64,000 nt of DNA from assembly GCF_002807035.1 (NCBI RefSeq), contig NZ_NIUC01000005.1, positions 59,713 to 123,712 on the forward strand. Direction: 5' to 3'. This document shows, in pieces, positions 49,461 through 56,970 of the stretch. The notes beneath the pieces are model-generated. The model ran no database searches. It had not been told where the DNA came from and worked only from the letters and a program-made list of their open reading frames with translations. The stretch is from Algoriphagus formosus. GTDB taxonomy: Bacteria; Bacteroidota; Bacteroidia; Cytophagales; Cyclobacteriaceae. How positions within the stretch are numbered: position 1 is the stretch's first letter; every line of letters starts with the position of its first letter. The translations under genes and the position numbers were made by a program.

Positions 49461-49835
49461 ATGCAACTGACAGCCGACAATAAATTGAAAAAAATAATAG
49501 TGGTTGGAGACCGGGTTCTGATCCGCCTCAAAAAGCCCAATGAAAAAACTTCCTCCGGACTCTACCTTCCTCCAGGAGTGCATGAGAAAGAAAAGGTTCA
49601 GCAAGGCTATATCATCAAAGCTGGTCCCGGATATCCGATTCCGATGCCTGTAGACGATCACGAGCCTTGGATGGACAGTGAAGAAAAGGTGAAATATGTA
49701 CCCCTTCAAGCAAAAGAAGGTGATTTAGCCATCTTTCTACTCTCAGGAGCACATGAGGTGATGTACGAGGGAGAGAAATACTACATCGTTTCGCAAGGAG
49801 CTATTTTGATGCTAGAGCGAGAGCAAGACTTATAA
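49461..49835 (+). CDS. GroES-like (Cpn10) co-chaperone, divergent
   Basis: 124 residues in the Cpn10 fold: KKIIVVGDRVLIRLKKP with the DRV start typical of GroES, EKTSSGLYLPPG (mobile-loop-like), GYIIKAGPGYPIP, and GDLAIFLLSGAHEVMYEGEKYYIVSQGAILMLE (in part). It is longer than GroES (about 95) because of an insert between GPGYPIP and PLQAKEGDL (MPVDDHEPWMDSEEKVKYV). No groEL is near, and its only neighbours are dnaK and hemB. It is probably a second Cpn10 homologue with a special partner, while the main groES-groEL lies elsewhere. It shares a bidirectional terminator with hemB. Confidence 0.85.
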   Translation: MQLTADNKLKKIIVVGDRVLIRLKKPNEKTSSGLYLPPGVHEKEKVQQGYIIKAGPGYPIPMPVDDHEPWMDSEEKVKYVPLQAKEGDLAIFLLSGAHEVMYEGEKYYIVSQGAILMLEREQDL

Positions 49836-49863
49836 AAAAAAGAGGCTCAAAAGCCTCTTTTTT
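49836..49863. terminator. Bidirectional terminator between the GroES-like gene and hemB
   Basis: AAAAAAGAGGCT pairs with AGCCTCTTTTTT (12 pairs, CAAA loop). Both flanks end in T-runs on their own strand. Confidence 0.9.
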
Positions 49864-49867
49864 GTTT

Positions 49868-50836
49868 TTATTTAAGAGAAGCAAATTCTTTGGCAAAGTA
49901 GGTTAATATAATTTTTGCCCCTGCACGCTTAATAGATGTCAGGACTTCTAGCATAGCTCGTTCTCCATCTATCCAGCCTTTTTCTGCTGAGGCCTTGATC
50001 ATGCTATATTCACCGGAGACATTATATGCAGCTATTGGCAGCGGGAAATTGTCTTGAAGCAGTTTAATGATGTCCAAATAACTCAGGGCAGGCTTCACCA
50101 TCAAAAAATCAGCACCTTCCTCCATATCCAAATCCGCCTCAATTAAGGCTTCCTGACTATTTGTAGGATTCATTTGATAGGTCTTCTTGTCTCCAAACTT
50201 CGGAGCGGAATCCAAGGCATCCCGAAACGGTCCGTAAAAAGCACTGGCATACTTAGCCGTGTAAGACATGATCGAAACATCCGTGAATCCGTGACTGTCC
50301 AACTCTTCCCGGATATAGCCTACACGACCATCCATCATATCAGAAGGACCTAAAATATCCACTCCAGCGTCAGCCTGAGCCAGGGACATTTTGGCTAAAA
50401 TCTCCAAAGTCTCGTCATTCAGGATTTTTCCATTCTGCACGATCCCATCATGACCGTCAGAGCTATACGGATCCATGGCGACATCCGACATCAAACAGAT
50501 TTCAGGAAACTCCTTTTTGATCGCACGAAGCCCTTGAAGATAAAATGTCTCCGGATTATAGCTTTCCTTTGCAAATGGATCTTTTAATGACTCCGGATAA
50601 GCCGGAAAAACATCAAAGGCCTGAATTCCCAGTTTCAGGCAGGACTCTATCTCCAAAAGCATCTCATCAATCGAGAATCGATAAATTCCCGGCATGGAGT
50701 CCACCTCGATTTTCTTCTTCTGACCATCAATCAGGAAAAGAGGAAAGATCAAGTCTTTAGTGCTCAAAGATGTTTCTTCCACCAATTCACGGACTGATGC
50801 TGATTTTCGGTTTCTTCTTGGTCTACGGTATTGCAT
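49868..50836 (-). CDS. hemB: Delta-aminolevulinic acid dehydratase (porphobilinogen synthase), zinc-lacking type
   Basis: Condenses two 5-aminolevulinates to porphobilinogen. Blocks: RRPRRNRKSASVRELVEET, LIFPLFLIDG, GIQAFDVFPAYPESLKD, DVAMDPYSSDGHDG (about 118-131), QADAGVDILGPSDMMDGR, the Schiff-base Lys in SYTAKYASAFYGPFRDA and the second in FLMVKPALSYLDI. At the metal site, the three Cys of zinc enzymes are replaced by Asp and Ala, so this is the Mg-dependent type. At 322 residues it is full length. The HAD gene ends three bases before its start, so the two are one operon. Confidence 0.97.
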   Translation of the reverse strand: MQYRRPRRNRKSASVRELVEETSLSTKDLIFPLFLIDGQKKKIEVDSMPGIYRFSIDEMLLEIESCLKLGIQAFDVFPAYPESLKDPFAKESYNPETFYLQGLRAIKKEFPEICLMSDVAMDPYSSDGHDGIVQNGKILNDETLEILAKMSLAQADAGVDILGPSDMMDGRVGYIREELDSHGFTDVSIMSYTAKYASAFYGPFRDALDSAPKFGDKKTYQMNPTNSQEALIEADLDMEEGADFLMVKPALSYLDIIKLLQDNFPLPIAAYNVSGEYSMIKASAEKGWIDGERAMLEVLTSIKRAGAKIILTYFAKEFASLK

Positions 50837-50838
50837 AA

Positions 50839-51486
50839 TTATAGCGAATGAATTGCTTCGAATGAAAGTTTAGAATAATCTTCGATATATAAGTCACAGG
50901 TTGGCAAATCCTCTTTACCATGCGATGAAAGTACTCCAACTACTTTCATTCCTGCATTTTTTGCTGCCATGACTCCTGAGAAAGAATCTTCAAACACCAC
51001 GCACCTATCCGGAGCTACTTCCAACTTGGACGCACTTTTTAAATATACTTCGGGGTCAGGTTTGTGTTTATTGACATGCTCACTGGCAAAAGTTGATTCG
51101 AAGTGAGGGTATAAATTCAATTTCCCCGCAATCAATTCCAAGTTGAGTAATGGAGCAGAAGTTGCTACACCAGTCTTAAAATTATTGGATTTCAGCATTG
51201 TCAAGAATTCCAAAAATCCAGGAATTGGGTCAACATGATGCTGATAAATCTCTCTGAAAAGCCCCTCTTTTTCATCTTCCAGTTCCAAAAGTTCTTGACC
51301 TTCAATTTTCCTACCCAAAAAATGACTTAGAATATAGGAGTTATTTTTCCCATACATATGCTGAGCAAATTCCTCCTCGGTGGGGTATACATTTCTTTTC
51401 TCGAAAAAAATCCTAAACGCTTTAGAATGGTATGGATTGGTATGACATATAACCCCATCCATATCGAAAATCACTGCTTGATTCAT
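50839..51486 (-). CDS. HAD-superfamily hydrolase, beta-phosphoglucomutase-like
   Basis: 215 residues with the haloacid-dehalogenase core. Motif I is VIFDMDGVICHT with nucleophile Asp and general-acid Asp; motif II is VATSAPLLNLE; motif III is KHKPDPEVYLKS with Lys; motif IV is VFEDSFSGVMAA with the metal-binding Asp. The small helical cap and the NxxH-like region of beta-phosphoglucomutase-like enzymes are present. Substrate is unknown; such proteins often dephosphorylate small sugars. It is the first gene of the HAD-hemB operon, spaced three bases from hemB. Confidence 0.88.
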   Translation of the reverse strand: MNQAVIFDMDGVICHTNPYHSKAFRIFFEKRNVYPTEEEFAQHMYGKNNSYILSHFLGRKIEGQELLELEDEKEGLFREIYQHHVDPIPGFLEFLTMLKSNNFKTGVATSAPLLNLELIAGKLNLYPHFESTFASEHVNKHKPDPEVYLKSASKLEVAPDRCVVFEDSFSGVMAAKNAGMKVVGVLSSHGKEDLPTCDLYIEDYSKLSFEAIHSL

Positions 51487-51489
51487 ACT

Positions 51490-51533
51490 ATTTTAAAAGA
51501 AAGGCCGCCATTCTTATCGAACAAAGCGGCCTT
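51490..51533 (-). terminator. Terminator-like hairpin after rocD
   Basis: On the minus strand AAGGCCGC pairs with GCGGCCTT around a 17-base loop, followed by TCTTTTAAAA. It lies between rocD and the HAD gene, both on the minus strand. Confidence 0.7.
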
Positions 51534-51554
51534 AGCATTTGATCTTTTATTCAA

Positions 51555-52823
51555 TTAATTAAACTCGGCTATTACTCGCTCGATAATATCACAGCATTCA
51601 TGAAGCTGCTCTTCAGTCATCACAAGCGGCGGAGCAAATCGAATGATATTTCCATGGGTTGGCTTAGCAAGCAAGCCATTCTCTGCTAGCTTCACACAAA
51701 TATCCCAAGCAGTAGAGCTATCCTCTGAATCGTTGATGACGACGGCATTAAGTAACCCTTTGCCTCTCACAAGCTTTGCGATTGGGAATTTATCAACCAT
51801 TTTTTGCATACGATCTCGGAAAATCTGTCCCAGTTTTCGAGCATTTTGGGCTAGCTTCTCATCTCTCACAACTTCCAAGGCTGCCATAGCTACTTTAGTT
51901 CCAAGAGGGTTTCCTCCAAAAGTAGATCCATGCTGCCCTGGTTTGATAACATCCATGACATCTCGATCTGCCAATACTGCAGAAACAGGATAAAAACCTC
52001 CCGAGATGGCTTTCCCTAGAATCAACATGTCTGGTTTGGTGTACGTGGACTGACGCTCACAGTGAGCTTCACAGCTACAATTCCCACAGACCGCCAATAA
52101 GGAACCTGTACGGGCTATGCCCGTTTGGATTTCATCAGCTATGAATAGTACGTTTTTCTCTTCGCAGGCTGCTTTGGACTTTCGGATGAAATCTTCCGAA
52201 GGAGTATATACTCCAGCTTCCCCTTGGATGGGCTCCACCAAAAATGCTACTACTTCTGGATCCTGAAGTGCCGCTTTTAGGGCATCGACATCATCATAAG
52301 GAATTTTTATAAAGCCTGCCGTGTAAGGTCCAAAGTTCTTTCGCGCATTGGCATCATTAGAGAATGAAATGATGGTAGTCGTCCTACCATGGAAGTTATT
52401 TTCTGCAACAATAATTTTGGCTCGGTTTTCATCAACTCCTTTTCGCTCGTAGCCCCACTTTCGAGCAATTTTGATAGCGGTCTCCACGCCTTCAGCGCCC
52501 GTATTCATCGGCAGGACTTTTTCAAAGCCGAAGTACTCGGTGATATACTTTTCGAACGGACCTAATACATCATTATAGAATGCTCTAGAAGTAAGCGTCA
52601 AAGTACCCGCTTGCTCGATTAGAGCATCCTTGATCCTAGGATGACAGTGTCCTTGATTGACCGCCGAATAAGCGGATAGAAAATCATAATATCTCTTTCC
52701 TTCTACATCCCAAAGAAAAACACCTTCCCCCTTTGTCAATACTACGGGCAGTGGATGATAATTATGAGCACCGTATTGGTCTTCAAGTTGGATTGCCTGC
52801 TTACTGGAAGTGATGGTCTGCAT
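51555..52823 (-). CDS. rocD: Ornithine--oxo-acid aminotransferase with Cys-rich insert
   Basis: PLP-dependent ornithine delta-aminotransferase. Blocks: QAIQLEDQYGAHNYHPLPVV, YYDFLSAYSAVNQGHCHPRI, NTGAEGVETAIKIARKWGY, FHGRTTTIISFS, EPIQGEAGVYTP, FIADEIQTGIARTG and LILGKAISGGFYPVSAV with the Schiff-base Lys. Between the TGIARTG and LILGKA blocks is an unusual CxxCxCxxxC segment (CGNCSCEAHC) absent from most family members. I start at the ATG at 52823 (QTITSSKQ); the longer in-frame start at 52892 would place a -7 box inside the coding region. Length is then 422. Confidence 0.93.
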   Translation of the reverse strand: MQTITSSKQAIQLEDQYGAHNYHPLPVVLTKGEGVFLWDVEGKRYYDFLSAYSAVNQGHCHPRIKDALIEQAGTLTLTSRAFYNDVLGPFEKYITEYFGFEKVLPMNTGAEGVETAIKIARKWGYERKGVDENRAKIIVAENNFHGRTTTIISFSNDANARKNFGPYTAGFIKIPYDDVDALKAALQDPEVVAFLVEPIQGEAGVYTPSEDFIRKSKAACEEKNVLFIADEIQTGIARTGSLLAVCGNCSCEAHCERQSTYTKPDMLILGKAISGGFYPVSAVLADRDVMDVIKPGQHGSTFGGNPLGTKVAMAALEVVRDEKLAQNARKLGQIFRDRMQKMVDKFPIAKLVRGKGLLNAVVINDSEDSSTAWDICVKLAENGLLAKPTHGNIIRFAPPLVMTEEQLHECCDIIERVIAEFN

Positions 52824-52864
52824 ATCTTTTAGTAATTTTGGGATTATGTTAGAACAATAAAGTT

Positions 52865-52872
52865 CAAATATA
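52865..52872 (-). promoter_or_regulatory. -7 promoter box (TATATTTG) of rocD
   Basis: Exact TAnnTTTG match on the minus strand, 42 bases before the rocD ATG at 52823. It supports the shorter rocD start. Confidence 0.45.
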
Positions 52873-52895
52873 CAAAATGCCCTATTGCCCACGGA

Positions 52896-53054
52896 ATGAA
52901 ACCTGAAAAGAAAGCAAGCAATCCTCCTTCTTTAGAACCCGGAGATTATTATTTCAATGAGCAGGGCTTGATGGTTTTTACAGAAAAATACCATCTCAAG
53001 CGGGGCTATTGTTGCGGAAGCGGGTGTAAGCACTGTCCTTTTCCAAAAAGCTGA
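52896..53054 (+). CDS. DUF5522-like Cys-rich mini-protein
   Basis: 52 residues, ATG at 52896 to TGA at 53054. The product has DYYFNEQGLMVFTEKYHLKR and ends GYCCGSGCKHCPFPKS, the characteristic DUF5522 pattern of a CCGSGCKHC cluster following YYFNEQG. Such clusters suggest metal binding, possibly zinc or an iron-sulfur centre. Function is unknown; homologues are common in Bacteroidota and often go unannotated because of their size. It lies between divergent rocD and the rpmB promoter, on the rpmB strand. Confidence 0.88.
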   Translation: MKPEKKASNPPSLEPGDYYFNEQGLMVFTEKYHLKRGYCCGSGCKHCPFPKS

Positions 53055-53085
53055 GGATTTAACCAGAATATTTTCAGGGGCTTTA

Positions 53086-53115
53086 TTGCTTATTCGCAAA
53101 AAGTTCCGATATTTG
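53086..53115 (+). promoter_or_regulatory. Bacteroidota-type promoter of rpmB-rpmG (TTG-N19-GATATTTG)
   Basis: TTG at 53086-53088, then 19 bases, then GATATTTG (7 of 8 with TAnnTTTG). The predicted start near 53122 gives a leader of about 36 bases before the rpmB ATG at 53158. Confidence 0.55.
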
Positions 53116-53157
53116 CAGACCAATTACAGAAACGCACATCCATTACGATACTGAATC

Positions 53158-53400
53158 ATGGCAAAAGTTTGCGACATTACCGGAAAAAGACCTCAAGTGG
53201 GTAACAATGTGTCCCATGCTAATAACAAAACCAAGCGTAGATTTTATCCAAATCTACACAAGAAGACCTTCTACGTACCAGAAGAAGATGCTTGGATCAC
53301 ATTGAAAGTTAGCTCCAAGGCACTGAAGACGATCAACAAAAAAGGTATCTCTGCAGTATTGAAAGAAGCTCAGAACAAAGGGATGATCGTTATCAAATAA
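53158..53400 (+). CDS. rpmB: 50S ribosomal protein L28
   Basis: 80 residues. It starts [28 protein letters not shown], the L28 signature, and ends [16 protein letters not shown]. Only one Cys is present, so the four-Cys zinc-binding version is not the one used. It leads the rpmB-rpmG-DUF4295-ftsY series, as in many Bacteroidota genomes. The gap to rpmG is 29 bases. Confidence 0.97.
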   Translation: MAKVCDITGKRPQVGNNVSHANNKTKRRFYPNLHKKTFYVPEEDAWITLKVSSKALKTINKKGISAVLKEAQNKGMIVIK

Positions 53401-53429
53401 TCATATCTCAGCGATAAACATTTAGAAAG

Positions 53430-53612
53430 ATGGCTAAGAAAGGAAATAGAGTTCAGGTGATTTTGGAGTGCACAGAGCACAAGACATCCGGAATGCCAGG
53501 TACTTCTCGGTATATCACGACCAAGAACAGAAAGAATACAACAGAGCGATTGGAATTGAAAAAATTCAATCCTATTCTTAAGCGTGTGACCGTACACAAA
53601 GAAATTAAGTAA
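53430..53612 (+). CDS. rpmG: 50S ribosomal protein L33
   Basis: 60 residues, starting [20 protein letters not shown] and containing [22 protein letters not shown]. The two CxxC pairs of zinc-binding L33 are missing (only one Cys), so it is the C-minus form. It is co-transcribed with rpmB and the DUF4295 mini-gene that follows after 33 bases. Confidence 0.97.
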   Translation: MAKKGNRVQVILECTEHKTSGMPGTSRYITTKNRKNTTERLELKKFNPILKRVTVHKEIK

Positions 53613-53645
53613 TTCACAAGGAGCAATCCCTAACCCATATTCATC

Positions 53646-53798
53646 ATGGCAAAGAAAGTAGTAGCAACCCTGAAAAAAGAAGGTGGTGTGACTTACGCCA
53701 AAGTAATCCGTGCTGTCAAGTCTGACAAAACCGGTGCTTATACCTTTAAAGAAGAAATGGTTCCTAGCACACTCGTGCAGGATACGTTGAAAAAATAA
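53646..53798 (+). CDS. DUF4295 small basic protein
   Basis: 50 residues, ATG at 53646 to TAA at 53798. It reads AKKVVATLKKEGGVTYAKVI, then SDKTGAYTFKEEMVPSTLVQ and ends TLKK. It is strongly basic and follows rpmB and rpmG, the standard place of the DUF4295 family, and is thought to associate with the ribosome, though that is not shown here. It is short enough to be missed by gene callers. A terminator follows at 53824. Confidence 0.9.
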   Translation: MAKKVVATLKKEGGVTYAKVIRAVKSDKTGAYTFKEEMVPSTLVQDTLKK

Positions 53799-53823
53799 GT
53801 TGCCATCAGGCATATTTCATAGC

Positions 53824-53861
53824 AAAGTCCCTCTGTACTTCGGTCAGTAGGGACTTTTTTA
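53824..53861 (+). terminator. Rho-independent terminator after DUF4295 gene
   Basis: AAAGTCCCT pairs with AGGGACTTT (9 pairs, 16-base loop), followed by TTT. It separates the ribosomal genes from ftsY. Confidence 0.85.
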
Positions 53862-53891
53862 GTATTTTTCAATTCATACAATCGAATCAAC

Positions 53892-54848
53892 ATGGGAATC
53901 TTTGGTTTTTTCTCAAAAGAAAAAAAAGAAAGCTTAGATCAAGGACTTCAAAAGTCGAGTCAATCCATCTTTTCAAAACTCAGTAAGGCAGTCGTAGGGA
54001 AATCCAAGGTGGACGAGGAAATCCTTGACGAACTCGAAGAGGTATTGATCACTTCCGATGTAGGAGTGGATACGACCATCAAAATCATTGAGCGGATCGA
54101 AGAACGGGTAGCTCGCGACAAATATGTCAATACGGAGGAACTCGACACAATTCTCCGAGAAGAAATCATTGGGCTTTTGGAAGAAAATCAATCCCAAGAC
54201 TTTTTAGATTTTGACATTCCTCAAGATAAAAAGCCCTACGTCATCATGGTGGTCGGAGTCAATGGTGTTGGAAAAACTACCACAATCGGAAAATTAGCCA
54301 GCCTATTCAAAAATGCCGGAAAATCAGTGGTTTTAGGCGCAGCCGATACTTTCCGTGCTGCTGCAGTGGACCAATTGATTCTATGGGGAAACCGAGTAGG
54401 TGTCCCGGTAGTTTCTCATGGCATGAATACAGATCCAGCTTCCGTAGCTTTTGATACAGTCAAAAAAGGAAAGGAAGAAAATGCAGACGTAATCATCATT
54501 GACACCGCAGGAAGATTACATACCAAGGTCAACCTGATGAATGAACTCACCAAAATCAAGCGGGTGATGCAAAAATTCATCCCTGATGCTCCTCATGAGA
54601 TACTATTGGTGCTCGATGGATCAACAGGTCAAAATGCATTTATCCAAGCAAAGGAGTTTACCAAAGCCACCGAAGTCACTTCTCTTGCCATCACCAAACT
54701 AGACGGCACAGCAAAAGGTGGCGTAGTCATCGGAATTTCTGATCAATTTAAAATCCCAGTAAAATATATCGGTGTAGGAGAAAAGGTAACTGACTTACAA
54801 CTATTTAACCGAAAGGAGTTTGTAGATTCTCTTTTCTCGAAGAAGTAA
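53892..54848 (+). CDS. ftsY: Signal recognition particle receptor FtsY
   Basis: GTPase receptor for SRP-targeted ribosomes at the membrane. The N domain is helical (residues about 20-95), then the G domain: G1 VGVNGVGKTTTIGKLA, AADTFRAAAVDQL, G3 IIDTAGRLHTKVNLM, VLDGSTGQNAF, and G4 ITKLDGTAKGG, closing with VGEKVTDLQLFNRKEFVDSLF. The length of 318 with only a short N-terminus means the acidic A domain of E. coli FtsY is missing, as in many Bacteroidota. It has its own upstream terminator boundary and a weak one behind it. Confidence 0.97.
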   Translation: MGIFGFFSKEKKESLDQGLQKSSQSIFSKLSKAVVGKSKVDEEILDELEEVLITSDVGVDTTIKIIERIEERVARDKYVNTEELDTILREEIIGLLEENQSQDFLDFDIPQDKKPYVIMVVGVNGVGKTTTIGKLASLFKNAGKSVVLGAADTFRAAAVDQLILWGNRVGVPVVSHGMNTDPASVAFDTVKKGKEENADVIIIDTAGRLHTKVNLMNELTKIKRVMQKFIPDAPHEILLVLDGSTGQNAFIQAKEFTKATEVTSLAITKLDGTAKGGVVIGISDQFKIPVKYIGVGEKVTDLQLFNRKEFVDSLFSKK

Positions 54849-54870
54849 TTTAGCCCCTCAGATAAATTAT

Positions 54871-54897
54871 AAAGCCCCGTTTTGGGGATTTTTTTTT
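54871..54897 (+). terminator. Rho-independent terminator after ftsY
   Basis: A short stem (CCCC with GGGG plus flanking A/T pairs, 5-base loop) is followed by nine T. The stem is weak, the T-run strong. Confidence 0.65.
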
Positions 54898-54965
54898 GCC
54901 AAAATTTGAACCTTAAATTTTTTTTATCGTAATTCAATGTGATATCAATTTAATATCATACTGAA

Positions 54966-55814
54966 ATGGAAAAAATAACAAAACCCATCACTGGCTATTT
55001 GATCATCTTAATTGATCTTTTGATGATCCCGGCTGCAGTTTTCTCATTCCTCAATGAAATGCCGATTCCCGGAGTAATCTGCATTTTTCTTTTGATTTTG
55101 ATCATTCCAGGCTTTTTCATCGTGGAGCCAAACAAATCCATGGTATTACTTCTCTTTGGTGAATACAAAGGGACCGTCAAAGCCAATGGCTTTTTCTGGG
55201 TAAATCCTTTTATGACCAAAAAGAAGATCTCTTTGAGGGTTAGAAACTTCGAAAACAAACCTTTGAAGGTTAATGACAAAATCGGTAATCCCGTCATGGT
55301 CGGAACTATTGTCGTCTGGCAGGTGGAAGATACATTCAAAGCAACTTTTGATGTAGAAGACTATGAAAATTTCGTCCATCTTCAATCCGATGCAGCAGTA
55401 AGGAAAATGGCTGGACTTTATCCTTATGACAATTTCGAGGATGAAGATGCCGAGATCACACTTCGATCTGGAGTTGAGGAAGTGAATCAATCGCTAGAGG
55501 AGGAAATATCTGAAAGACTACATCACGCTGGCATTAAAGTAATCGAAGCTAGAATTTCCCACCTTGCCTATGCGTCTGAAATCGCATCGGCCATGCTACA
55601 AAGACAGCAAGCAACCGCAATTGTAGCAGCAAGACAAAAAATTGTAGAGGGTGCGGTTGGAATGGTTGAAATGGCACTCGAGGACTTGAAAGTCAAAGAT
55701 ATTATTGAATTTGATGAGGAGAAAAAAGCCACCATGGTGTCTAATCTGATGGTAGTTCTTTGCTCTGACAAGAGTGCAAGCCCGGTATTAAATGTTGGTA
55801 CGCTGAACCAATAA
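54966..55814 (+). CDS. SPFH/Band-7 domain membrane protein (stomatin/prohibitin-like)
   Basis: 282 residues with a long N-terminal membrane hairpin (GYLIILIDLLMIPAAVFSFL and IPGVICIFLLILIIPGFFIV) and an SPFH domain: VEPNKSMVLLLFGEYKGTVKANGFFWVNP, VGTIVVWQVEDTFKATFDVEDYENFV (both in part), then a charged region and SHLAYASEIASAMLQRQQATAIVAARQKIVEGAV. Such proteins form membrane scaffolds. It is followed three bases on by a small membrane protein and then an Arc-like gene, which also occurs elsewhere in Bacteroidota. Exact role unknown. Confidence 0.9.
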   Translation: MEKITKPITGYLIILIDLLMIPAAVFSFLNEMPIPGVICIFLLILIIPGFFIVEPNKSMVLLLFGEYKGTVKANGFFWVNPFMTKKKISLRVRNFENKPLKVNDKIGNPVMVGTIVVWQVEDTFKATFDVEDYENFVHLQSDAAVRKMAGLYPYDNFEDEDAEITLRSGVEEVNQSLEEEISERLHHAGIKVIEARISHLAYASEIASAMLQRQQATAIVAARQKIVEGAVGMVEMALEDLKVKDIIEFDEEKKATMVSNLMVVLCSDKSASPVLNVGTLNQ

Positions 55815-55817
55815 GTC

Positions 55818-56318
55818 ATGGCACATCAAATATTTCAGGAAAGCCAGAGTTATCGGGGCACTTGGATTATGTATTTGTTGCTCATGACTGAGCTACCCAT
55901 CATTGTATTGGTACTTGTAATCATGCAAACCACTGATTCAGATCCCAATGAAACAGCTATGGGAATGGCAGTATTGGTTGGAGTGTCTGCTTTAGTCTTT
56001 ATTCTAATGATGGCTATTCGCCTAGAAAGTAGAATAGACGAAAAAGGGGTCCATTACCGCTTTTTCCCTTTTATCAATAAATGGAGAACGCTTCCAAAAT
56101 CTCAAATCCGAAGCCTGAAAGTAATCAATTACTCTCCATTGACGGATTATGGAGGTTGGGGAATCAAAGGAAATAAAACAACAAAGGCCTTTAGCATCAT
56201 CGGTGATATGGGCCTACTAATAGACACTGGAGAGAAAAAGAAAATAATGATTGGCACTCGAAAAGAGTCCGAACTGAAGGCTTTTCTAAGATACTGGCAG
56301 GAGGAAAATAATGAGTAA
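55818..56318 (+). CDS. Two-helix membrane protein with bacterial PH-like domain
   Basis: 166 residues. Two membrane segments (WIMYLLLMTELPIIVLVLVI and MAVLVGVSALVFILMMAI) are followed by a PH-like domain (RIDEKGVHYRFFPFINKWRTLPKSQIRSLKVINY, in part), ending with YGGWGIKGNKTTKAFSI and MIGTRKESELKAFL. The GGWGIxG motif is typical of bacterial PH domains that follow membrane anchors. It overlaps the Arc-like gene by eight bases and follows the SPFH gene by three, so the three genes are one transcript and likely act at the membrane together. Confidence 0.75.
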   Translation: MAHQIFQESQSYRGTWIMYLLLMTELPIIVLVLVIMQTTDSDPNETAMGMAVLVGVSALVFILMMAIRLESRIDEKGVHYRFFPFINKWRTLPKSQIRSLKVINYSPLTDYGGWGIKGNKTTKAFSIIGDMGLLIDTGEKKKIMIGTRKESELKAFLRYWQEENNE

Positions 56319-56484
56319 GAAAAAGGCTTTTGCACTACGAATTAATGAGGACACCATGCAAGCGATTGAGAAATGGGCTGCGGATGAATTCCGCAGCACC
56401 AACGGTCAGCTGGAATGGATTATTCGCGAGGCACTCAAAAAAGCCGGGAGATTACCCAAAAACCAAAAGTCATCCGAAGAATGA
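56311..56484 (+). CDS. Arc-family small DNA-binding protein
   Basis: 57 residues, ATG at 56311 to TGA at 56484. The product has KKKAFALRINEDTMQAIEKW followed by DEFRSTNGQLEWIIREALKKAG, the ribbon-helix-helix pattern of Arc-like and toxin-antitoxin-type repressors (beta strand FALRIN, then two helices). It overlaps the PH-like membrane gene by eight bases. Its likely role is autoregulation of the SPFH transcript, but binding sites were not found. It is small enough to be missed by gene callers. Confidence 0.87.
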   Translation: MSKKKAFALRINEDTMQAIEKWAADEFRSTNGQLEWIIREALKKAGRLPKNQKSSEE

Positions 56485-56550
56485 ATTTTACCTGCTTTTT
56501 TATTTGATTGATGAAATTTGTAATTTCAGGTAAACTAACCAATAGAAATT

Positions 56551-56943
56551 ATGAAACGATTCATCAAACTCATACTGCCCCTTTTTCTTTTGACATTATT
56601 TGCAGTACCCCAATTGGTACATGCTCAGCAATCAGAAATGACCAAGGAAGAAAAAGTTGCTGCCAAAGAAGAGCAAAAAGCAATGAAAGCGAAAGCCAAT
56701 TATGAAAAGGCTAAAGAATCACTCGCTAAAAACGAGGAGAAACTCGCCAAAATGAAGGAAAAGCTTGAGAAAAGCAGAGCAAAATTTGATAAGGATAACA
56801 CAGCGGGGAAGCTTTCTCCAAATGATGTCGCAAAATTGACTAAGAAAATTCAGAAAGAGGAAAAATCAATCGAAAAGCTCGAAAAAGACATCGAAAAACT
56901 AAAAGAAGAAATAGCTGAATATGAAGAAGAAGGCGGGTCTTAA
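56551..56943 (+). CDS. Secreted Lys/Glu-rich coiled-coil protein
   Basis: 130 residues. A signal peptide (KLILPLFLLTLFAVPQLVHAQ) is followed by a continuous charged coiled coil: EMTKEEKVAAKEEQKAMKAK, YEKAKESLAKNEEKLAKMKEK, KIQKEEKSIEKLEKDIEKL and KEEIAEYEEEGGS. It is nearly all Lys, Glu and Ala and has no enzymatic motif. Periplasmic location is likely. Function unknown. A strong hairpin terminator overlaps the stop codon. Confidence 0.7.
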   Translation: MKRFIKLILPLFLLTLFAVPQLVHAQQSEMTKEEKVAAKEEQKAMKAKANYEKAKESLAKNEEKLAKMKEKLEKSRAKFDKDNTAGKLSPNDVAKLTKKIQKEEKSIEKLEKDIEKLKEEIAEYEEEGGS

Positions 56944-56958
56944 CCCGCCCTTTTTTTT
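56932..56958 (+). terminator. Rho-independent terminator overlapping the coiled-coil gene's stop
   Basis: GGCGGGT pairs with ACCCGCC (7 GC-rich pairs, CTTA loop containing part of the stop codon), followed by eight T. Confidence 0.88.
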
Positions 56959-56970
56959 GACCTTTTTCTT

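Noticed and set aside
53370..53813. 147-codon minus-strand frame across rpmG and the DUF4295 gene
   Set aside because: It is antisense to two recognised small genes and to a terminator.
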